From assembly GCA_945874195.1 (NCBI GenBank), contig CAMCFW010000070.1:1-8640 (forward strand): a stretch of DNA of 8,640 nucleotides, given 5' to 3'. Shown one piece after another: positions 1-6,022 of the stretch. Numbering within the stretch: position 1 is the stretch's first letter; each line of letters opens with the position of its first letter. The position numbers and the translations under genes are program-made. A model generated the notes under the pieces. That model had not been told where the DNA came from, did no database searches, and saw nothing but the letters and a program-made list of their open reading frames with translations. Source of the DNA: Chryseobacterium gleum. GTDB lineage: Bacteria; Bacteroidota; Bacteroidia; UBA10329.

Positions 1-303
1 ATAGGTGAAAGCGAATTCCTGTTGCGCCACAGACTGATGCATGAGGAGAATGAAGAATATCTGGAAGCGAGCAGAAAGGGGGATCTTGTGGAGATTGCCG
101 ATGCATTGGGCGACATGATGTACATATTATATGGTACGATCTGCAAGCATGGTTTGCAGGATAGGATCGCTGACATATTTGACGAGATACACCGTAGCAA
201 CATGAGCAAATTGGATGCTGACGGAAAACCGATCTATCGCGAGGACGGCAAGGTGATGAAGAGCGACCGCTATTTCAGGCCGGATATCGCGAAGTATCTA
301 TAG
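1..303 (+). CDS. MazG-like nucleoside triphosphate pyrophosphohydrolase family protein (5' end outside window)
   Basis: The reading frame is open from the first base and runs to TAG at 301-303, giving 100 visible residues; the true start lies upstream. An internal TTG at 22 could be taken as a start, but the preceding codons (IGESEFL) look like genuine protein. The visible part carries an all-alpha NTP pyrophosphohydrolase signature: acidic residues E15/E16/E18/E19 in HEENEEY, then E31-x-x-D34 and D38 in EIADALGDMMY, which would bind Mg2+. The C-terminal tail (SNMSK, DGKPIYREDGKV, KSDRYFRPD) is characteristic of the phage/Bacteroidota MazG-like, phosphoribosyl-ATP-pyrophosphatase-like subgroup. 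The expected activity is hydrolysis of a nucleoside triphosphate, or a related nucleotide, to the monophosphate plus pyrophosphate in the cytoplasm; the substrate cannot be read from the sequence. It converges on the DUF1015 gene with six bases between the stop codons and no convincing terminator. Confidence 0.85.
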   Translation: MGESEFLLRHRLMHEENEEYLEASRKGDLVEIADALGDMMYILYGTICKHGLQDRIADIFDEIHRSNMSKLDADGKPIYREDGKVMKSDRYFRPDIAKYL

Positions 304-309
304 ACCGGA

Positions 310-1551
310 TCATTCCGAAAGGCTGTAGATCAAAAGTCCGCTGAGGAGTTTTGGGACCACGTAGGTGCTTTTGGGCGGCATGGTCTTGCCCTGATCGGAA
401 ATGGCGTAGAACTCGGTTCCGCTAACAGGGTAGAGCGAGAAGGCCACATCGTATTTGCCAGTGTTCACCAATCTTTCCAATTCCTGTGGGCCTTTTGACC
501 CGGGCACAAAGCCGATGCGATTGTCGTTGCGCAGGTCGCGGATTCCGAGCAGCGGAGCCAATATGCGGGTTGAAAGGATGCTGACATCTAGTCCGGCAAC
601 CACTTCGGTGCTCCTGCGGTGCCGGTAGACGAGTTTGTACCAGTATCCGCCCAGACACATGCCGAAATGTCCCTGCTGTTCTGGTTTTATGGGAATCTGT
701 TCCTTGAAATGTACTTCGAAATCCTCGGAGAGTTCTTCTAGAAATTGAGAAACTCCTTTATCGCCAAGGTCTTTGACCACGCGGTTGTACTCATAGATCT
801 TGAGTTGGTCGTCAGGAAAAAAGATGCCGAGAAAGAAATTCCATGGTTCGTTTCCGCTGATCCTTCCCTGATGAATCCACTTATCGTGCGCCAACAGCAC
901 GGACGAAGCAGAACGATGATGGCCGTCTGCAATATATATGTGTTTGAGTGCCCCGAATTTTTCGGAGAATTTGGCTGTCCATTCGGGGTCGCTCACCTTC
1001 CAGAGTTGGTGTTTCTTTCCTTCGTCATCCTCAAAATCGAGCAGCGGAGGATTCTGCCGAATGATCTCGGTGAGCAGTTCCAAGCTACCGTTGCGCGGAT
1101 AGGTGAAACAGACGGGCTCGGCATTTATATCGCAGACGGACAGGTATTCTTTCAGCACCTTTTCACGGCTGGCAATGGTCTGTTCGTGAATACGGATGAC
1201 CCCGCTATCGTAATCTTCAACCGATGCGCAGCCCATTATGCCGGTAAAGGATGAACGGCCGATGTGTTGGGTGTAAACGTAGTAGCTTGGTTCGGCATCG
1301 GATTGATAGATACCCTGATCATCTAGCGATTGATAGACCTGCTTGCTGGCGGCAAACAGTTGAGGGGAATTGGGGGCGTGCTTCTTTCCTGTGAGCACTT
1401 CCGGCCGGATGATGTTCAGGAATGAAATAGGGTTGGAACGGAGAATCCCGTTGATCTGTGTTGACGTGTAGGAATCGTAGGAACGGCTCACCACTTGGGC
1501 AACATTGTCGGTTCTGGGATGTATGCCTTTGAATGGTCGTACCCGTGTCAT
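310..1551 (-). CDS. DUF1015 family protein (candidate serine/phosphoserine-acting enzyme)
   Basis: This 413-residue protein matches the usual size and layout of the DUF1015 family: an N-terminal KGIHPR and SRSYDSYT segment (residues 8-29), RIHEQT (120-125), IADGHHRSASS (207-217) and a C-terminal domain containing IGFVPG (346-351). The family is long known but poorly characterised. The DGHHR core resembles the motif of ParB-like free-serine kinases (archaeal SerK, staphylococcal SbnI); this comparison is from memory. The gene is last in a minus-strand series, 19 bases after serA, which follows serC, and in my recollection this order recurs in Bacteroidota. I therefore infer a role at the serine/phosphoserine step, which the neighbours would otherwise leave open because no serB is visible. 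The ATG start at 1549-1551 gives the family-typical N-terminus (RVRPFKGI). No Shine-Dalgarno sequence is evident. There is no signal peptide, so it is probably cytoplasmic. Confidence 0.88.
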   Translation of the reverse strand: MTRVRPFKGIHPRTDNVAQVVSRSYDSYTSTQINGILRSNPISFLNIIRPEVLTGKKHAPNSPQLFAASKQVYQSLDDQGIYQSDAEPSYYVYTQHIGRSSFTGIMGCASVEDYDSGVIRIHEQTIASREKVLKEYLSVCDINAEPVCFTYPRNGSLELLTEIIRQNPPLLDFEDDEGKKHQLWKVSDPEWTAKFSEKFGALKHIYIADGHHRSASSVLLAHDKWIHQGRISGNEPWNFFLGIFFPDDQLKIYEYNRVVKDLGDKGVSQFLEELSEDFEVHFKEQIPIKPEQQGHFGMCLGGYWYKLVYRHRRSTEVVAGLDVSILSTRILAPLLGIRDLRNDNRIGFVPGSKGPQELERLVNTGKYDVAFSLYPVSGTEFYAISDQGKTMPPKSTYVVPKLLSGLLIYSLSE

Positions 1552-1570
1552 TCGGTAAATTATGAATAAA

Positions 1571-2527
1571 TCAGCCGATGGCGGCTATGACCTTTTCGGC
1601 CAGCTCAATGGCGATCCGTTCCTGCGCTTCGTTTGTGGAAGCCCCAATATGGGGGGTGACCGAAATGCGAGGATGACAAAGAAGCTCGGCCAGTGGAGTT
1701 GGTTCTTTCTCAAAAACATCCAATCCTGCTCCGCCCACCTTTCCGGTTGCAAGAGCCTCTAAAAGAGCAACTTCATCAATAACCCCTCCTCGCGAAGCAT
1801 TCAGCAGAATGACGCCATTCTTCATGGCTGAAATCTCTTCTTTTCCTATCATGGGTCCGCCTTTTGGCTTCGGCACATGAAAAGAAATGATGTCGCAACT
1901 GGTTATCAGCTCAGAAAAGGGCGTGGATTCAATCGTTGTTTTGAAGCGGATGGTGTTAGGCAGTTCGATCTCAAGGTCGCATCGGTTCACAAACGGGTCG
2001 AACATCATCACCTTCATTCCCAATCCGAGAACCATTTTGGCAAGCGCCTGCCCTATGCGTCCGAAACCGATGATACCGATGGTCTTTCCGCTCAGTTCCC
2101 ATCCATCCGAATAGTTTTTCTTCAAGCCAGAAAAATCGATTGTGCCTTTTAATGGCATTTCCCTATTGGAAACATGAATGAACCTTGCCAATGCGAACAG
2201 GTGCGCCAACACCAGTTCGGCCACCGACTGAGATGATGCTGCTGGGGTATTCACCACAGCCACGCCCTGCATCTCGGCCGTCTTCAGGTCAATATTATCG
2301 AGACCGACCCCGGCCCTACCGATCACTCGCAAACTCAAGGAACTCTTCAGTTCCTTTTCGGTTATCTGAGTGGCGCTTCGAACAAGCACGGCCACCACGT
2401 TCTTTTCGGCTATGAAATGAGCCAGTTCGTTCTGTGCCACCTTTTCGGTCTGCACCCTGAATCCAGCCTTCTCCAGAATTTCCCTTCCGGCATCGTCAAT
2501 TCCGTCATTCGCAAGGATCAACCTCAT
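1571..2527 (-). CDS. serA: D-3-phosphoglycerate dehydrogenase, short form without ACT domain
   Basis: This NAD-dependent dehydrogenase oxidises 3-phosphoglycerate to 3-phosphohydroxypyruvate, the entry step of serine synthesis. From the ATG at 2525-2527 it is 318 residues. It has an N-terminal substrate-domain part with RAGVGLDNID (71-80) and NTPAASSQSVAE (93-104), and a Rossmann segment with the GxGxxG fingerprint GFGRIG (154-159). The catalytic-type residues are R246 in NASRGG, E275 after GLDVF, and H293 in TPHIGAS. The protein ends just after the catalytic domain, so the C-terminal serine-binding ACT/ASB domains of longer SerA proteins are absent, and classical serine feedback inhibition is not expected. 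A longer reading from TTG at 2548 would add seven residues (MNEPRVN) and overlap serC by 20 bases. I prefer the ATG because it gives the typical MRLILANDGID start, lies one base after the serC stop, and has AGGG five bases upstream. Co-transcription with serC is very likely. Some family members act on other 2-hydroxyacids, but the serC neighbour argues for SerA. Confidence 0.92.
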   Translation of the reverse strand: MRLILANDGIDDAGREILEKAGFRVQTEKVAQNELAHFIAEKNVVAVLVRSATQITEKELKSSLSLRVIGRAGVGLDNIDLKTAEMQGVAVVNTPAASSQSVAELVLAHLFALARFIHVSNREMPLKGTIDFSGLKKNYSDGWELSGKTIGIIGFGRIGQALAKMVLGLGMKVMMFDPFVNRCDLEIELPNTIRFKTTIESTPFSELITSCDIISFHVPKPKGGPMIGKEEISAMKNGVILLNASRGGVIDEVALLEALATGKVGGAGLDVFEKEPTPLAELLCHPRISVTPHIGASTNEAQERIAIELAEKVIAAIG

Positions 2528-2528
2528 G

Positions 2529-3620
2529 TTAACCCTTGGTTCGTTCAAATTCCTTCATCACGTCAACTAAGGCCTGAACGCTTTCGATCGGCAGTGCGTT
2601 GTACATGCTTGCGCGGAAGCCGCCTACAAGTCGATGCCCCTTCAATCCACTTATGTTGGCTTCTTTCAAAAGCGTTTCGAACGTGCCATTCAACGCTTCG
2701 TTGCTGAGCACGAACGTGGCGTTCATTCTGGATCTGTCTTCCTTTTCGGCTGTGCCAATGAACATCGGATTTCTATCAATTTCGCCATAGAGAAGGTCGG
2801 CCTTCTGTTGATTCCGTTTATCCATCCATGAAATACCACCGTTCTTTTTCAGCCATTCGAGCGTCAACATCGACACATAAATGGAATAGACGGGAGGTGT
2901 GTTGAACATGCTTTCGCCTTCAATATGAACCTGATAATCGAGCATGGAAGGAAGATTGCGGCCGGTCTTGCCGAGCAGTTCGTCCTTCACGATAACCAAG
3001 GTGACCCCTGCCGGGCCGAGGTTCTTCTGAGCGCCTGCGTAGATCAATCCGTGATCGGCAACGTTGACCGGGCGGCTGAAAATGTCGGAAGACATGTCGG
3101 CCAAAAGAACCGCGTCTGTCTTAGGAGTATGGAAGAACTCGGTGCCGTAAATGGTGTTGTTGGTGGTATAATGCAGAAAATCCAATCCGGAAGGAATGTT
3201 GAATCCTTTGGGGATGTAGTTGTAATTCTTGTCTTTGGATGATGCCAACACTTGAATGTCACCGATCAACTTCGCCTCCTGAATGGCCTTTGATGCCCAA
3301 ACCCCGGTATCAATGTATCCGGCCTTTCCGTTGATCTTCAGAAAATTCAAGGCGCTCATATAGAACTGAAGACTTGCGCCACCTTGGAGAAATAGCACCG
3401 AATATCCTGCTGGAACGCCCAATATTTCTTTGACAAGCGAAACGGCATTTTCGGCCATTGCCACCATCTCCTTGCTCCGGTGAGACATCTCCAAGATGGA
3501 AAGTCCGGTGCTCTTATACTCTAAAACAGCCTGTGCGGCCTGTTGAAAAACCTCATTAGGGAGGATGCATGGGCCCGCGCTGTAGTTGTGAACCTTGGTA
3601 GTGCTGAGTGTGTTTGACAT
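2529..3620 (-). CDS. serC: 3-phosphoserine/phosphohydroxythreonine aminotransferase
   Basis: This PLP-dependent class-V aminotransferase converts 3-phosphohydroxypyruvate plus glutamate to O-phosphoserine plus 2-oxoglutarate; it can also serve the phosphohydroxythreonine step of pyridoxal phosphate synthesis. The 363-residue length is normal. Visible signatures are NYSAGPCILP (12-21) at the N-terminus, EMSHRSKE (44-51), a cofactor-phosphate loop QGGASLQF (79-86), W108, DMSSDIFSRP (175-184), and the Schiff-base lysine K199 in YAGAQKNLGPAG. The C-terminal GHRLVGGFRASMYNA (328-342) contains the substrate-phosphate-binding His-Arg region. The ATG at 3618-3620 puts SAGP at the expected distance from the N-terminus. 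serA begins one base after its stop codon, so the two are likely translationally coupled. The upstream leader lacks a Shine-Dalgarno sequence, and I could not identify a convincing TAnnTTTG promoter for this gene. Confidence 0.96.
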   Translation of the reverse strand: MSNTLSTTKVHNYSAGPCILPNEVFQQAAQAVLEYKSTGLSILEMSHRSKEMVAMAENAVSLVKEILGVPAGYSVLFLQGGASLQFYMSALNFLKINGKAGYIDTGVWASKAIQEAKLIGDIQVLASSKDKNYNYIPKGFNIPSGLDFLHYTTNNTIYGTEFFHTPKTDAVLLADMSSDIFSRPVNVADHGLIYAGAQKNLGPAGVTLVIVKDELLGKTGRNLPSMLDYQVHIEGESMFNTPPVYSIYVSMLTLEWLKKNGGISWMDKRNQQKADLLYGEIDRNPMFIGTAEKEDRSRMNATFVLSNEALNGTFETLLKEANISGLKGHRLVGGFRASMYNALPIESVQALVDVMKEFERTKG

Positions 3621-3699
3621 GTGTTGTGGTTTGATGCTGCGAATGTCTTAAATAATTGATAAAGAGCCATTAAGCGGCCGATCATCTCTTTGCAAGTGC

Positions 3700-3780
3700 G
3701 GTGAAATGGATCACCATTCGGCCCTGTTCATGTCGCGGTAATGTTACCAGTTCAGTTGTTCGAGAACGGCCGTTAATAAC
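3700..3780. promoter_or_regulatory. Cluster of short inverted repeats upstream of serC and the zinc-ribbon gene
   Basis: The 247-base divergent intergenic region (3621-3867) contains no reading frame I can support. Its middle holds several closely spaced dyads: GGTGA/TCACC (3700-3704 and 3711-3715), GGTAA-TG-TTACC (3737-3748), GTTC-GA-GAAC (3758-3767), the perfect palindrome AACGGCCGTT (3765-3774), and GTTA-A-TAAC (3772-3780). The last three overlap each other. They could be operators for a dimeric regulator of serC or of the small gene, or alternative RNA hairpins. Short palindromes arise by chance, so the assignment is tentative. Confidence 0.25.
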
Positions 3781-3807
3781 TTGTAGGCAAATATTTTTGT
3801 TTTATAG

Positions 3808-3838
3808 GTTGGTTCGTGTTCATTTGTATCTACATTTA
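3808..3838 (+). promoter_or_regulatory. Candidate Bacteroidota-type promoter for the zinc-ribbon gene
   Basis: A -33-like GTTG (3808-3811) is followed after 19 bases by TACATTTA (3831-3838), which matches the Bacteroidota -7 consensus TAnnTTTG at all but its last base. Transcription would begin near 3845, leaving a leader of about 23 bases. That leader is A-rich (ACCAAAAAACTATTTAAA before the ATG), as is common for SD-less translation in this phylum. A perfect TAnnTTTG match (TATTTTTG, 3792-3799) lies further upstream but has no TTG at a suitable distance, so it is the second choice. Confidence 0.45.
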
Positions 3839-3867
3839 AACAATCGTTAACCAAAAAACTATTTAAA

Positions 3868-4014
3868 ATGGCTGAAGCTTATTGTGTAAAGTGCAAAGCA
3901 AAGAGAGAAATGAAAGATGCTAAAGAAGTGGTGATGAAAAATATGCGCAAGGCGCTTAAAGGATCATGCCCTACTTGCAAAACTGGAATGTTTAAAATTC
4001 TGGGCAAAGCCTAA
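3868..4014 (+). CDS. DUF5679-like small zinc-ribbon protein
   Basis: This 48-residue protein runs from ATG 3868-3870 to TAA 4012-4014 and is short enough to be missed by length-filtered gene calling. It has two CxxC knuckles, C6-x-x-C9 (YCVKCK) and C34-x-x-C37 (SCPTCK), about 25 residues apart, the classical spacing of a single-zinc ribbon. Between them is a basic, methionine-rich segment (EMKDAKEV, KNMRKALKG), and the end is GMFKILGKA. This matches the DUF5679 pattern (YCxKC, then KGxCPxC, then a hydrophobic end) as I remember it. The high lysine/arginine content suggests nucleic-acid or ribosome association, but no function is established. The gene stands alone, with its own candidate promoter upstream and hairpins directly downstream, so it is probably monocistronic. 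Confidence 0.85.
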   Translation: MAEAYCVKCKAKREMKDAKEVVMKNMRKALKGSCPTCKTGMFKILGKA

Positions 4015-4026
4015 TCAACCCCTCTT

Positions 4027-4049
4027 GTTCCCGTCAGCTGATCGGGAAC
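4027..4049 (+). other. Hairpin immediately after the zinc-ribbon gene
   Basis: GTTCCCG (4027-4033) pairs perfectly with CGGGAAC (4043-4049). The intervening TCAGCTGA can add two further pairs across a one-base bulge. It begins 12 bases after the TAA stop. The downstream sequence (GCTTTGTGG) is only weakly T-rich, so this is more likely an mRNA 3'-end stabilising or secondary termination hairpin than the principal terminator, which lies at 4091-4123. Confidence 0.4.
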
Positions 4050-4090
4050 GCTTTGTGGTCTTGGGCTGAAACGCTTAGACTCCGAAACAA

Positions 4091-4123
4091 AAAGCCCCGA
4101 ACATCTGAGATGTTCGGGGCTTT
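4091..4123. terminator. Strong bidirectional intrinsic terminator
   Basis: The arms AAAGCCCCGAACATC (4091-4105) and GATGTTCGGGGCTTT (4109-4123) are a perfect 15-base inverted repeat with a three-base loop (TGA). On the plus strand the stem ends in CTTT and is followed by GCTTTTC. On the minus strand it ends in CTTT followed by TTGTTTC. It therefore has U-rich tails in both directions. It lies between the convergent zinc-ribbon gene (+, ends 4014) and DUF4476 gene (-, ends 4146) and should terminate both. Confidence 0.92.
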
Positions 4124-4145
4124 GCTTTTCCGACCGGAGTGAATG

Positions 4146-4667
4146 TCAATATCCGTTGATGTATTCGTTCAGCTCGTCAATGCTCGATTCGAAATCGAAC
4201 GCATCGTTCAGCTTATAGTAATTGCCTATGTCGTAAGTCTTACCGTAAGCAAACTTGGCGTATTCCAATTTAGAAGCTTCAAAATCGAATGAACCCATCA
4301 TTCTTCTCACCTGATCGGCCGTGAGGCAATTGGCACCTGTTATCTGTTTGGCCACTGTAAGTTTAGAATCTTCGAAACTCTTGGAGCCGACCGATCTTTG
4401 GGCATCAGAAAAATCGTTTTCTGACATGGGCCAGGCACATCCAACCGCACCACCATAGCCAGGCATTACGTAATGATCTCCACCGCCACCTCCACCTGAG
4501 GTAGTTGTGGTTGTAGTTGTGGTGTGGGTTTCGGAGTAAGTTTCACGAACGTTCACATTGACGTCCACTCCCATTCCACCTAAGTTCATGTCAACATTTA
4601 TGTCGGTGTCCTGTGCAAACACTGACAAAGAGCCGAAAGCGGCAAGAATCGTAAATGCTTTTTTCAT
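4146..4667 (-). CDS. Exported DUF4476 domain protein with Thr- and Gly-rich linker
   Basis: This 173-residue protein has a clear Sec signal peptide (MKKAFTILAAFGSLSVFA, cleavage probably after A18). A mature N-terminus of alternating D/N/V residues (VDVNVNV, 34-40) follows, then a low-complexity linker of eight threonines (49-56) and six glycines (58-63). The C-terminal half (about 81-173) fits DUF4476, a helical domain common in exported Bacteroidota proteins. Within it a unit recurs at roughly 30-residue spacing: SFEDSK (97-102), DFEASK (128-133), DFESSI (158-163), each preceding a helix. There is one cysteine at 77 and one at 114, which might pair. The function is unknown; I infer a periplasmic or surface location. 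A promoter with a perfect TAnnTTTG box lies just upstream, and a strong terminator lies 22 bases downstream, so the gene can be expressed alone. Confidence 0.85.
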   Translation of the reverse strand: MKKAFTILAAFGSLSVFAQDTDINVDMNLGGMGVDVNVNVRETYSETHTTTTTTTTSGGGGGGDHYVMPGYGGAVGCAWPMSENDFSDAQRSVGSKSFEDSKLTVAKQITGANCLTADQVRRMMGSFDFEASKLEYAKFAYGKTYDIGNYYKLNDAFDFESSIDELNEYINGY

Positions 4668-4710
4668 GGTTGAGGATTTAGTTTGGCAACCTGGTTTTCA
4701 AATTCAATGC

Positions 4711-4741
4711 CAAATATAACTTGAATTGTCAGTCTTTAAAA
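4711..4741 (-). promoter_or_regulatory. Bacteroidota-type promoter for the DUF4476 gene
   Basis: Read on the minus strand, TATATTTG (4718-4711) is a perfect match to the -7 consensus TAnnTTTG. It is preceded at exactly 19 bases by TTTT (4741-4738), three of four bases of the TTTG -33 consensus. The -33 element overlaps the last codons of the upstream gene. Transcription would start near 4704, giving a leader of about 37 bases to the ATG at 4667. Confidence 0.6.
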
Positions 4742-5586
4742 TCGCCTGGTCGGTTGTCATCCGGAAGGTTATTCAGACTGCGGTTTTTGGCGAACACGTC
4801 TTTTAGGAACACCCATTCGCCCTTCACAAACTGCAGTGCATCGTAACTGAAATCTGGACCATAGAACTGCCGTTGACCTTCAAATCTTGAGTCTTCGGGC
4901 GCCAGATGGTCCATGATGATCATCTTCTCCTTGTCGTCATAATTGAGCGCCATGGACACATCGTTGGCATACTCATAGATCAATCTTTGCACTGAGCCCC
5001 CCTTCTCGTCCTTAAAGACAGGAGCACCAAGACTGACAACATTTCCTTGAATATTTATGACATCAACCACCTTCCGATTTGTGATGTTATCTGCGCCATC
5101 CCAACCCATAACCGTATAGATCGTCTGCCCCCTATATCGGTTGGCCAGCAACTTATAGTAGAGCGCGCCATACCAATCCTTGGATCTTATGGGTTTCCGT
5201 TCTATGCGGGCCCAGTCCGAATCTTTATCCTCAAATACGGTTACAACCACTCCATTATTGATTACCCGATGCCGCATTACACAATGATATTTGAACTGCC
5301 CATCGGACAAGGCCAGATTCCAACAGGTCAGGCTCACCATTTTGTCCCATGCAGAAAGCTGACCCATGAATGGAACCGAATCAAACTCAAGTTCAAAGTG
5401 AGATGGATCAGCATAAAAATCAGCAAGTAATCGTTCCAGACGCTCTGCCGATTCAACTTTCACCGAGTCATTCTCTGCTCGCATTTTGCCGAACAGGCTT
5501 AAAATCGAATCGCGCAGGACAACATTTGCCTGTGCACTGCAAAGCATGGGAGTAGCAAGCAAAAGAAACAGATAGGACCTCAACAT
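4729..5586 (-). CDS. Uncharacterised secreted protein, Bacteroidota-conserved family
   Basis: I do not recognise a named domain. The 285-residue product opens with a hydrophobic signal peptide (MLRSYLFLLLATPMLCSAQA, cleavage probably after A20). The cysteine at 16 is not in a lipobox, so it is probably a soluble periplasmic or secreted protein. The mature part begins with a charged helical stretch (25-60) and continues as a beta-rich region with many aromatic residues. Segments that I associate from memory with unnamed Bacteroidota proteins are WYGALYYKLL (138-147), YTVMGWDG (157-164), NRKVVDVINI (170-179), MIIMDHLAPED (222-232) and FYGPDFSYDA (241-250). The tail (271-285) is Asp/Pro-rich. 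The ATG at 5584-5586 gives the best signal peptide. A terminator separates it from the ferredoxin gene upstream, so it probably has its own promoter, which I could not identify with confidence. The DUF4476 gene follows after 61 bases. Confidence 0.8.
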   Translation of the reverse strand: MLRSYLFLLLATPMLCSAQANVVLRDSILSLFGKMRAENDSVKVESAERLERLLADFYADPSHFELEFDSVPFMGQLSAWDKMVSLTCWNLALSDGQFKYHCVMRHRVINNGVVVTVFEDKDSDWARIERKPIRSKDWYGALYYKLLANRYRGQTIYTVMGWDGADNITNRKVVDVINIQGNVVSLGAPVFKDEKGGSVQRLIYEYANDVSMALNYDDKEKMIIMDHLAPEDSRFEGQRQFYGPDFSYDALQFVKGEWVFLKDVFAKNRSLNNLPDDNRPGDFKD

Positions 5587-5625
5587 ACGCTACTTAATTA
5601 CGAAGTGATTGAAGAAAAATTGCAC

Positions 5626-5655
5626 AAAAAAAGGCGAGATATTCACCTCGCCTTT
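5626..5655 (-). terminator. Intrinsic terminator of the ferredoxin gene
   Basis: Read on the minus strand, AAAGGCGAG (5655-5647) pairs with CTCGCCTTT (5638-5630), a 9-bp stem with an 8-base loop. It runs into seven consecutive T residues (5632-5626), the last three stem bases overlapping the T run. It begins 20 bases after the ferredoxin stop codon at 5675-5677. The plus-strand side lacks a comparable T tract, so the terminator appears one-directional. Confidence 0.85.
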
Positions 5656-5674
5656 CAAAATCCTTGCCTTTCTT

Positions 5675-6022
5675 TTAAAGGTGAAGAGAAGCCTTCTTCT
5701 GAAGGTTTTCATCAGCAGTGTGGGGATTCTCATCATCTTGAACGCAGCAGTCTACGGGGCAAACAGCAGCGCACTGCGGCTCATCGTGAAAACCGACACA
5801 CTCGGTACATTTATCCGTAACGATATAATAGACATCCATTTCCTTGGGATCCTGGGCAGCATCGGCATCGGCAGAAAAACCGCTGAATCCTTTGAACTGA
5901 CCTTTCACCGAAGTTCCATCTGCAAAACGCCATTGGGCGCCTCCTTCATAAATGGCGTTGTTGGGGCACTCCGGCTCGCATGCTCCGCAGTTAATACACT
6001 CGTCAGTTATCTTGATGGCCAT
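5675..6022 (-). CDS. Dicluster ferredoxin (2x[4Fe-4S])
   Basis: This 115-residue cytoplasmic electron carrier has two cluster-binding motifs. The first is C9-x2-C12-x2-C15-x3-C19-P at the N-terminus (DECINCGACEPECP). The second is C72-x2-C75-x8-C84-x3-C88-P (KCTECVGFHDEPQCAAVCP). In ferredoxins of this bacterial type the fourth cysteine of each motif usually ligates the other cluster. Between them is an insertion of about 50 residues (20-70) containing WRFADGT and a Gly/Phe/Ala-rich stretch; two additional cysteines (C92, C93) follow. Length and motif order match a ferredoxin widespread in Bacteroidota, often next to an acyl-CoA reductase. The partner enzymes are not identifiable from sequence alone. 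The start ATG at 6020-6022 is the only sensible choice, two codons before the first conserved residues. The gene has its own promoter (6060-6090) and terminator, so it is probably monocistronic. Confidence 0.95.
   Translation of the reverse strand: MAIKITDECINCGACEPECPNNAIYEGGAQWRFADGTSVKGQFKGFSGFSADADAAQDPKEMDVYYIVTDKCTECVGFHDEPQCAAVCPVDCCVQDDENPHTADENLQKKASLHL

Noticed and set aside
306..317. CGGA/TCCG hairpin between the convergent MazG-like and DUF1015 genes
   Set aside because: A four-base stem overlapping a stop codon with no T tract is too weak to call a terminator.
745..1254. 169-codon open frame on the plus strand
   Set aside because: It lies entirely antisense to the DUF1015 gene, has no recognisable motif, and is best explained as a shadow of that gene's codon bias.
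2528..2548. Upstream TTG start for serA (seven extra residues)
   Set aside because: The extension MNEPRVN overlaps the serC 3' end and adds no conserved sequence. The ATG at 2527 gives the normal N-terminus one base after the serC stop.
2925..3242. 105-codon open frame on the plus strand
   Set aside because: It is antisense to serC, whose protein is full length with its PLP lysine, so this is a shadow.
3656..3700. Sigma-70-like TTGCAA-N17-TAATGG arrangement on the minus strand upstream of serC
   Set aside because: It fits the proteobacterial rather than the Bacteroidota consensus and matches the -10 box poorly. No TAnnTTTG box is present, so the serC promoter is left unassigned.
4495..4525. 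Tandem repeat or CRISPR-like array in the GGTGG/GTTGTGG region
   Set aside because: It is the codon run for the poly-Gly and poly-Thr linker inside the DUF4476 gene, not an array with spacers.
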